Below, one piece after another: positions 23,201 to 32,200 of a stretch of DNA of 64,000 nucleotides. Each line of letters begins with the position of its first letter. Within the stretch, counting starts at the first letter, position 1. The stretch is taken from assembly GCF_011089895.1 (NCBI RefSeq), contig NZ_JAANAT010000001.1, positions 806,001 to 870,000 on the forward strand. The letters run 5' to 3'. The position numbers and the translations under genes are program-made. This DNA is from Mucilaginibacter inviolabilis. Its GTDB lineage: Bacteria > Bacteroidota > Bacteroidia > Sphingobacteriales > Sphingobacteriaceae. The notes under the pieces were generated by a model. It had not been told where the DNA came from. It saw nothing but the letters and a program-made list of their open reading frames with translations, and made no database searches.

Positions 23201-26200
23201 CGAGATCTTTCTGCAAGATCACCAGGTGAAAGGAAAAAAAATATTGCCAGGTGTGGCTTATTTGGAGCTCGCCAGAATTTCAGGTTCACTGAGCACTGGT
23301 AGGCCAATAACACAGATCAGAAACATAAGCTGGTTAAACCCTATAACAATAAACAATCAGTCTGAAGAAATAAAGGTGAATGTTTATACAGAAGGGGATC
23401 ATTTAAACTATGAAGTATATGGTGTGGTAAAAAACGAACCTGTTGTACATGGAAGTGGCAGCATGTCTGCTATTGTACTTCCAGAACCTGGCAAGATAGC
23501 TATTGAACAGTTGAAATCAACGGCGGTTCAGGAGTTGAATGGAAATGAAATGTACGAACAATTTCGGCTTTCAGGATTAGAATTGGGAACCTCTTACCAG
23601 GGAGTTCAAATTATGTACGCGGCCGCAGATGGTTGCTTATCTAAAATTAAGCTGGAAAGCCTGAAAGGATTTATGTATTCACCTGGGATATTGGATAGTA
23701 TGCTGCATACTATTTATGGTTTACAGTTTGTAAATAACGAACCATATACACTGGCGCTACCTTATTTTATGGGAGAGGTAAATTGTTATAAAAACATAGC
23801 AGATTCATCATCGGTGTGGGCATACGCACGCAGAAGCAAGGCATATAAGACTGCCGATAAAGTGTTGGGCTATGATATTGATTTGTTGAATGATCATGGT
23901 GAGGTATTGATCAGCTTTAGAAACTTTGTAGCCCTGCCATTAACAAAGGAGCCTCAGGAAACTGATAATATTGATTTTATATATCAGCCTGTCTGGGAAC
24001 CAATAATTATTGATGATAACAACAAGCACTCTGAAAAAACGCAACAACAGGTAATATTTTTAGCCGATGGTTCAGATATACTTGCCCGTGAATTACGGGA
24101 ACGTGTAGGCATAGAAATAAAAACCATATCAATTACTGATCCAATCAATTATTTTGAAACGGTATGCATTAAAATAAAGGAGCTTCAGGAACAAAAAAAT
24201 CCATTCAGGATAACGGTTATTTATGAAAATAAAAATCATGTAAAGGCAGGCTTTATAAATGGTTTATTAAAAACAGCCGCGCAGGAAAATAACCATATAA
24301 GCGGAAAAACGGTAGGCATTGAAAGTTTCGGGATTCAATATCTGGATGACTTATCAGCCATCATAAAAGCAGAGCAACATAATGCAGATACCGACATCCA
24401 GTATCATGGAGGTATCCGAGAAACGAGGCAGCTCAAACCTATAGACATTACTGATGACATATCTTCTGATATGGAGATTCGCGAAGATGGTGTTTACCTG
24501 GTAACCGGTGGTGCGGGAGGCCTTGGGCGCATTTTTGCAGAGTATATCAGTAAAACTAAAAATGTAAAGATCATATTAACCGGCCGGTCTCTACCGGGTG
24601 AAGAAATAAACAGGTTACTGGCGGTTATACCGGGAACGGTTTATTATCAATGTGATATCAGTAATGAGCAAGAAGTGGCAGCATTGTTCAAAACAATCAA
24701 ACAAACTTATCTTCAATTAAATGGCATCATACACAGTGCGGGAACTTTACGTGATAGTTTTATCATTAATAAGACATCCGATCAGATCACTCAAGTTCTT
24801 ACCCCCAAAATACTAGGCGCACAGTATCTGGATGAGAGCACAAAAGACGAGCCGCTCGATTTCATGGTATTCTTTTCATCTATCGCGGGCATCAGTGGTA
24901 ATATTGGGCAGGCAGATTACGCCTCAGCTAATGTTTATCTGGATCATTTTGCGCAATACCGGAATGAGGCAGTAGTAAAAGGACAAAGGCAAGGGAAAAC
25001 CTTTAGTATCAACTGGCCATTATGGAAAGAAGGCGGTATGCAGGTAGATGTTGCCATTGAACAATACCTTGAAAAAAAATGGGGCATATTACCGATGCCT
25101 ACTGCTACAGGAATAAATATTTTTAATAAAATTTTAAAAAATAAACCAGGCCAATACGCCTGTTATTATGGAAAAAAAGCAGTCATAACGGAAAAAGCCG
25201 AGAGAAATGTAGCTACAAACAGGTCTCAATCCATTACAAATACAGCTGTAAATGATTTACAGGAAAAAGTATCAGCAAGCGTTATTGACACCATAGCAAA
25301 GATTTTAAAGCTGGATGATCATCTTATAAGTTCGCAACAGGAATTTGGTGATTATGGTTTTGATTCGCTTTTACTAACGCGTTTTGCAAAGACATTGAAC
25401 AATCTTTATGGGTTGGATTTAACGCCAACCATATTCTATAATTATCCAACGGTAGAAAGCTTAACCTCATTCTTGCTGGATGAATATCAGGATCGCTTTA
25501 TTACTGAAGATGATCATCCTCAACAGTCAACAGTAACTGCACCTGATGACCACCTGGTAAATAATTACAAATTCAGCAAGCCTAAGGTTTCTGGTAATGT
25601 GATTGTGAGTCGGCCGGAGAAAGAAACCATAGCCATTATAGGTATTAGCGGTCGCTTTCCGGGATCTCCTGATTTAGCTACTTTTTGGCACAACCTTAAA
25701 AACAATAAAGACCTGATTACCGAGGTGCCGGCTGATAGATGGGACTGGCGGAAGTATTTCGGGGATCCCAATAAGGATAAGCGAAAAACACGGGCAAAAT
25801 GGGGGGGATTCATTACTGATATAGATAAGTTTGATCCATCATTTTTTAATATTTCACCCCGCGAGGCAGAGTTGATGGATCCCCAGCAACGCATAGCACT
25901 TGAATCGGTGTATGAGGCGCTTGATGATGCCGGCATTACCATTGGTAAAGTTAAAGGCAGTAATACAGCCATATTTATAGGTGTGTCGGGTTCAGATTAT
26001 ACCACTTTACTTAATAAACATCCCGATTTGATTAATGATGCCCAATTTCCTACTGGTACGGCACATTCGGTATTGGTGAACAGAATTTCTCATCTGTTGG
26101 ATATTCATGGGCCAAGCGAACCTGTAGATACTGCTTGCTCCAGCTCTTTAATTGCTATACATAGGGCAGTAGAGTATATCATGAATGGGCATGGAGACTT

Positions 26201-29200
26201 GGCTATTGCCGGAGGTGTTAATGCGATGTTATCGCCTGCACTGACGCTTTCGTTCTCACAGGCTGGCATGTTGGGAGCTGATGGCAGGTGCATGGCCTTT
26301 GATCAACGCGCCAACGGCTATGTACGAGGAGAAGGCGTAGGCATGGTGATACTTAAATCATTGCGGAAGGCAGAGGAAGATGGTGATCATATTTACGGCA
26401 TAATAAGGGGAACCGCTGAAAATCATGGTGGAAAAGCTAACACATTAACATCCCCTAATCCTAATGCACAAAAGGAATTATTGACAAAAGCCTATCGATT
26501 GGCTGGGATAGATCCCCGTGATGTAAGTTACCTGGAGGCGCATGGCACAGGAACTCCTTTAGGTGACCCAATTGAAATAGACGGATTAAAACGTGCATTT
26601 AAGGAGTTGCATAAAGATTATATGCTACCTGATGCAACGATGCCTTATTGTGGTATCGGTAGCGTAAAAGCTAATATCGGGCATTTGGAATCAGCAGCAG
26701 GAATCAGCGCTTTTATCAAAGTTATACTGGCAATGAAAAATAAAACCTTGCCAGGTAATCCACATTTACAAGTACCTAATGAATATCTTCATTTAACGAA
26801 TAGTCCGTTCTATTTAGTTAAAGAAAGTACTCCATGGCTTACTACGAATGGAAAACCAAGATTAGCGGGTATAAGCAGTTTTGGCTTTGGAGGAGCTAAC
26901 GCGCATGTTATCGTTGAAGAATACGTACCTGTACAGCAACAATTGTATAGAGGAACTGAACCTGTAATTATTTTACTATCTGCTAAGAATGCTGATCGTT
27001 TAAAGGCACAGGTTTTAAATTTAAAAACCTTTCTTGACCATCATCCCGATACTTCTATTCATGATATAAGCTTCACCCTGCAAATACACAAGGATGCAAT
27101 GGACGAACGCATAGCAATTGTAGTGCAAACCGTACAGGAATTAGGAATACAATTAAATAACTACCTGAATGGAAATATAGGTGATTGGTTTGTTGGCAAT
27201 GTTAAGGCAAATAAGAAAGAGCTATTGCTGGAGGGGGAAGTTGAAAAAGAAGATGTCAATACTGCTTTAAAGGAACGTGACAGCCACTCGCTTGCTCAGT
27301 TATGGATTAGAGGCGTAGGAATGGATTGGGTTTTATTATACCCTTTAAATAAGCCCCGCCGGGTAAATTTACCGTCTTATTCTTTCGCACGGGAAAGCTA
27401 TTGGATACCAAATGCTGCTGATATTATTAGCGATGCACGTAGCAAGATTCATCCATTACTGCATGTTAACAATGCCAACTTAAATGAACAATGTTATAGC
27501 AGTTTCTATTCCGGTCATGAAATTTTCCTGGCGCAGCATCAGGTACGGGAGACAAAAGTGTTACCGGGTGTTGCCTACCTGGAACTGGCCAGAATAGCGG
27601 GTACACTTGGTGCACAACAAAAGGTTACGGGCTTGAAAAATATTAGCTGGTTACACCCGCTGAGTGTAAGCGGAGAGGGCCAAGCCGTAAAAACCAGACT
27701 CCTTTCAAAAGATAAGGGTATCGTTTATGAAGTGTCTAGCCAAAATAATGATGGCGACATTCTCCATTGTAGCGGAGATATTTTGTTGCACGAAATGAAA
27801 GCTCCTGAGGCCATAGATATTCAAAATTTGATTCAGAGTGCCCAACGGCAGATAAAAGGAAGTCAGGTGTATGAACTATTCAAGAAAGAAGGCCTTGATT
27901 TAGGCGATACATTCCGCGGCGTAGAAACGATTTATGTGGGAGAGCATAGTGCTTTGGCAAGAATAAAGCTTCTTCATTTAGATGGTTTTATGTATAGCCC
28001 TGGTATTTTAGATAGTTTGCTGCATACTACCTACGGGCTTGTAGCCGAACTAAATGAAGGTTACGAGCTTGCATTACCTTATTTTCTGGGAGAGGTGAAA
28101 TTTTATCAGGATATCCAAACCTCATCGGCTCTTTGGGGCCTCGCAAGGAAAAGTAAAAAGAACAGCACTGGAGATAAAATAACTGCCTACGATATAGATC
28201 TGTTAAATGAGCAAGGTGAAGTAATGGTAAGTTTATGTGATTTTGTTGCATTGCCTATTGATAATTTTCTTAAACAGGATTTGATTAATGAAGGTCAACT
28301 ACAGCTTGATGTTCTAAAACCAGTATGGAAGGAGAGGTCTTTAATACCAACCCCGACGAAAGGTGAGTTGATATCACAGCTGATAGTATTGGCGGGTGGT
28401 ACGGCAGATCTTGCCGATAAGCTTCAGGATAATTTAGGTATTGAAGTGATTGCTTTACACCAGGAAGATACCATTACTTATTTCTATGAAATGTTGGAAA
28501 TAGTAAAACAGCAGATCGAAAAAAAGGGAATGGTACAGGTAACGGTAATTTGCCAATTTGCAGACTATCTGGATAAAGGTTTAGTAACCGGGCTGCTAAA
28601 AACGGCTACTCATGAGAATCATCAATTTATAGGTAAGCTAATCTTGATGGATAATTTATCTATAACTCATTTGAATGAACTGGTCGGGATTTTAGAGGAA
28701 GAACATGGCAATAATGACGCCGAGGTAAGTTACAGAAACGGTAAGCGGTCAGTAAAAACACTGCAAACGGTATCATTAACTGATAGTATAAGCCAATCGG
28801 CGATTAAAGAAGGTGGGGTTTATCTCATTACGGGGGGAGGGGGAGGCCTTGGAAAATTGTTCGCGAGTTATATCTGTAACGTTAAAGACACAAAAATTAT
28901 TCTGACAGGCAGAAGCCAGCTGCCAATTAAACAAAAAGAGATGTTACGGCAAATACCAGGTGCCGTTTATTACCCATGTGACGTATGCGATTCAGAATCT
29001 TTAAATGATTTATTAAATATTATAAAAAGGGAATACCGTCAGTTAAATGGCATATTTCATAGCGCAGGTGTAATCAATGATAGTTTTATTGTGAATAAAA
29101 CACCTGGTATAATGAACCCTGTAATGTTTCCAAAAATTAAGGGAATGTTGAACCTGGATGAAGCGACAAAAGGTGAACCGCTTGATTTTATAGTACTCTT

Positions 29201-32200
29201 TTCCTCTGTTTCCGCAGTATTTGGCAATGCTGGTCAGGCTGACTATGCTGCGGCCAACAGTTATCTTGATCATTATACAGCTTATCGCAATGAGTTAGTG
29301 GCAAAAGGGAAAAGAAGTGGAAAAACTGTATCCATTAACTGGCCTTTATGGAAAGATGGGGGCATGCAGCTAACTGTTGAAAACGAAAATTTCCTGAAAC
29401 AACAGTGGGGGTTGCATATTTTACCAACATCTGAGGGGCTTAGGGTTTTTGAACAATTGTTACAAAGTGCTCCCGGCCAGTATGTGGTATTGTATGGGAA
29501 CAGAAACAAAATAAATAAAAAACTATTAAGCGTCCCCATCCAATCAAATGGAGAAAAGAAAAATACCGTGGCAAGCCCAGAATTATTAGAGGCGGTAAAA
29601 CTTCAAATAGTTACAGGTATTGCCAAACTATTAAAGTTGGATGTTTCACTGATAAAGGGTAATGAACCATTCGGTGAATATGGTTTGGAGTCTGTTTTGT
29701 TAACTCGTTTTGCCAACAACCTTAATAACTACTACGATCTGGACTTGATGCCAACTGTTTTCTTTAATCATGCAACTATTGATGAATTGTCGTCTTGGCT
29801 CATAACCACTCATTTATCAGCTATGATAAATAAACATGGTAAAGAGGGAGGGCAAATACAGGTAGAGAATAAGGATGATAAGATTCAGCCGATCGTAGAG
29901 CTCAATAAAAAGAACAGGTTCATACAAACAGCCGCCGCCACAAATAAATATCCAGACCCTGTAGCCATCGTCGGTATTAGTGGGCGCTTTCCCGGGTCGC
30001 CAGATATAAATGCTTTTTGGAAGCAGATTGCAGAGAATAATGACTTGATAACGGAAATACCCCCTGACCGGTGGAATTGGAGACAGTACTATGGGGACCC
30101 TCAAAACGGGGCGCTCAAAACCAAGGCTAAATGGGGAGGGTTCATCACTGATATTGATAAATTTGACCCGCTATTTTTTAATATTTCTCCTAAAGAGGCG
30201 GCATTGATGGATCCGCAGCAGAGAATCGCCCTGGAAGCTGTAATTCACGCCCTGGAAGATGCCGGCACAGCACCATCCGGGCTGAAAGGTTCCAATACAG
30301 GTGTTTTTATAGGTGTTTCAGGAGCTGATTATGCCGCATTACTCAATAATGGTACTGATTCCATCAATCAGGGGCAGTATTCAACAGGTATAGCCCACTC
30401 TATGCTGGTAAACAGGATTTCCTACTTGCTGGATATACATGGCCCCAGCGAACCAGTAGATACCGCTTGCTCCAGTTCATTGATCGCTATTCACAGAGCA
30501 GTAGAGCATATCCGAAATGGGCATTGCGATATGGCTATTGCAGGGGGGGTAAACGCGATACTGTCACCAGAGTTAACGCTATCATTTAGCAGGGCAGGAA
30601 TGTTAAGTGACGATGGACGTTGTAAAACATTTGATCAAAGTGCCAACGGCTACGTGCGTGGTGAGGGAGTAGGTATTATTATACTGAAATCTTTAGCTAT
30701 GGCTGAGGCGGATGGTGATCACATTTATGGTGTTATACGAGGTACCGCGGAAAACCACGGAGGTAGGGCTAACACATTGACATCGCCCAATCCTAAAGCG
30801 CAAAAAGACCTGCTGTTAAAAGTCTATCGTACATCAAATACGGATCCGCGCGATGTAAGTTATATAGAAGCTCATGGAACGGGTACAGCTTTGGGCGATC
30901 CTATAGAAGTGGAAGCTTTAAAGATGGCTTTCGACGAACTGTACAATGATAGAGAATTGTTGCCATCAGAAAATCCTTATTGCAGTATAGGTAGTGTGAA
31001 AGCTAATATAGGACATCTGGAATCTGCGGCAGGAATGGCTGGTGTGATCAAAGTATTGATGGCCATTAAACATAAAACTTTGCCCGGAAATCCACATTTA
31101 CAAACGCCCAATGCATTTCTAAAATTAGAAAACAGTCCTTTTTCATTACAAAAGGAAACAACAGCCTGGGAAACAGAAAATAACAAGCCCAGGATAGCCG
31201 GTATTAGCAGTTTTGGGTTTGGTGGCGCAAACGCGCACATTATTATTGAAGAATATCGCGAGCCAGCACAATCGGAACCTAATAATAATTATCCGGCTGT
31301 TATTCCTTTATCGGCTAAAAATAATCAACAGCTACAGTTGCAGGTAAATAATCTGAAGCACTATCTGGATGTAAATCATCAAATCAGTATACATGCCATG
31401 GCCCGCACTTTACAGGAAGGTAGGGATGCTATGAAAGAAAGGATTGTTTTTATGGCGATTGATATAACAGGATTAATAAAACTTTTATCAGGTTATAGCA
31501 TCGGGCAAGTGGGCAAATTGTTGGCAGATGATAGCATATCTTTTGATAATAAACAACCATTAGAGGTCATTTCAAATGCCTGGCTAAATGAAGGACAGGC
31601 TGACTGGTCTGTGCTATATGCAGGTAGGAAGCCAGGTAAAATTAGCTTGCCGGTATATCCATTTATCCGTAATCGTTACTGGGTACCCGAAAATGCCCAA
31701 AAAATAGAAAAAGTAGCAGCTCGGGAAATAAACTTAGTTGATGCGCCCGAAGTTATGGAAGCTAAAACTGGATACACTTATACGCCAATCTGGAACCGGA
31801 TTAAGATAGAGCCATCAGCCATTTCCAATGATTCGGGTAAACATCTGATCATATCTGGCCAGGGAGTTCCGAAACAAGCAGCTCAAGTGTTGGAGTTTCT
31901 TTCTGGGAAGGGTATACCTATAACCACTGTAGAAACCCTTATTGACATACCTCCCGGTGTTACTGACATCTATTTATTACAGGGGCTCCTCAACGCTGTA
32001 AATGATCAGGGATTAAACAGCAGATATGATCAAAGAGAGCTACCAGTATTCCGTGTCATAAAAAAGATCTTAGCTACAGCTTATGCTGAAACAAAGCTGA
32101 ATGTGACAGTTTTAACCGCCAATACCCAACAGGTTTTTTCGGCTGATAAAGTGCAGGAGGCTGGCAGTGGAATATCCGGACTTATCGGCTCGTTGGCAAA

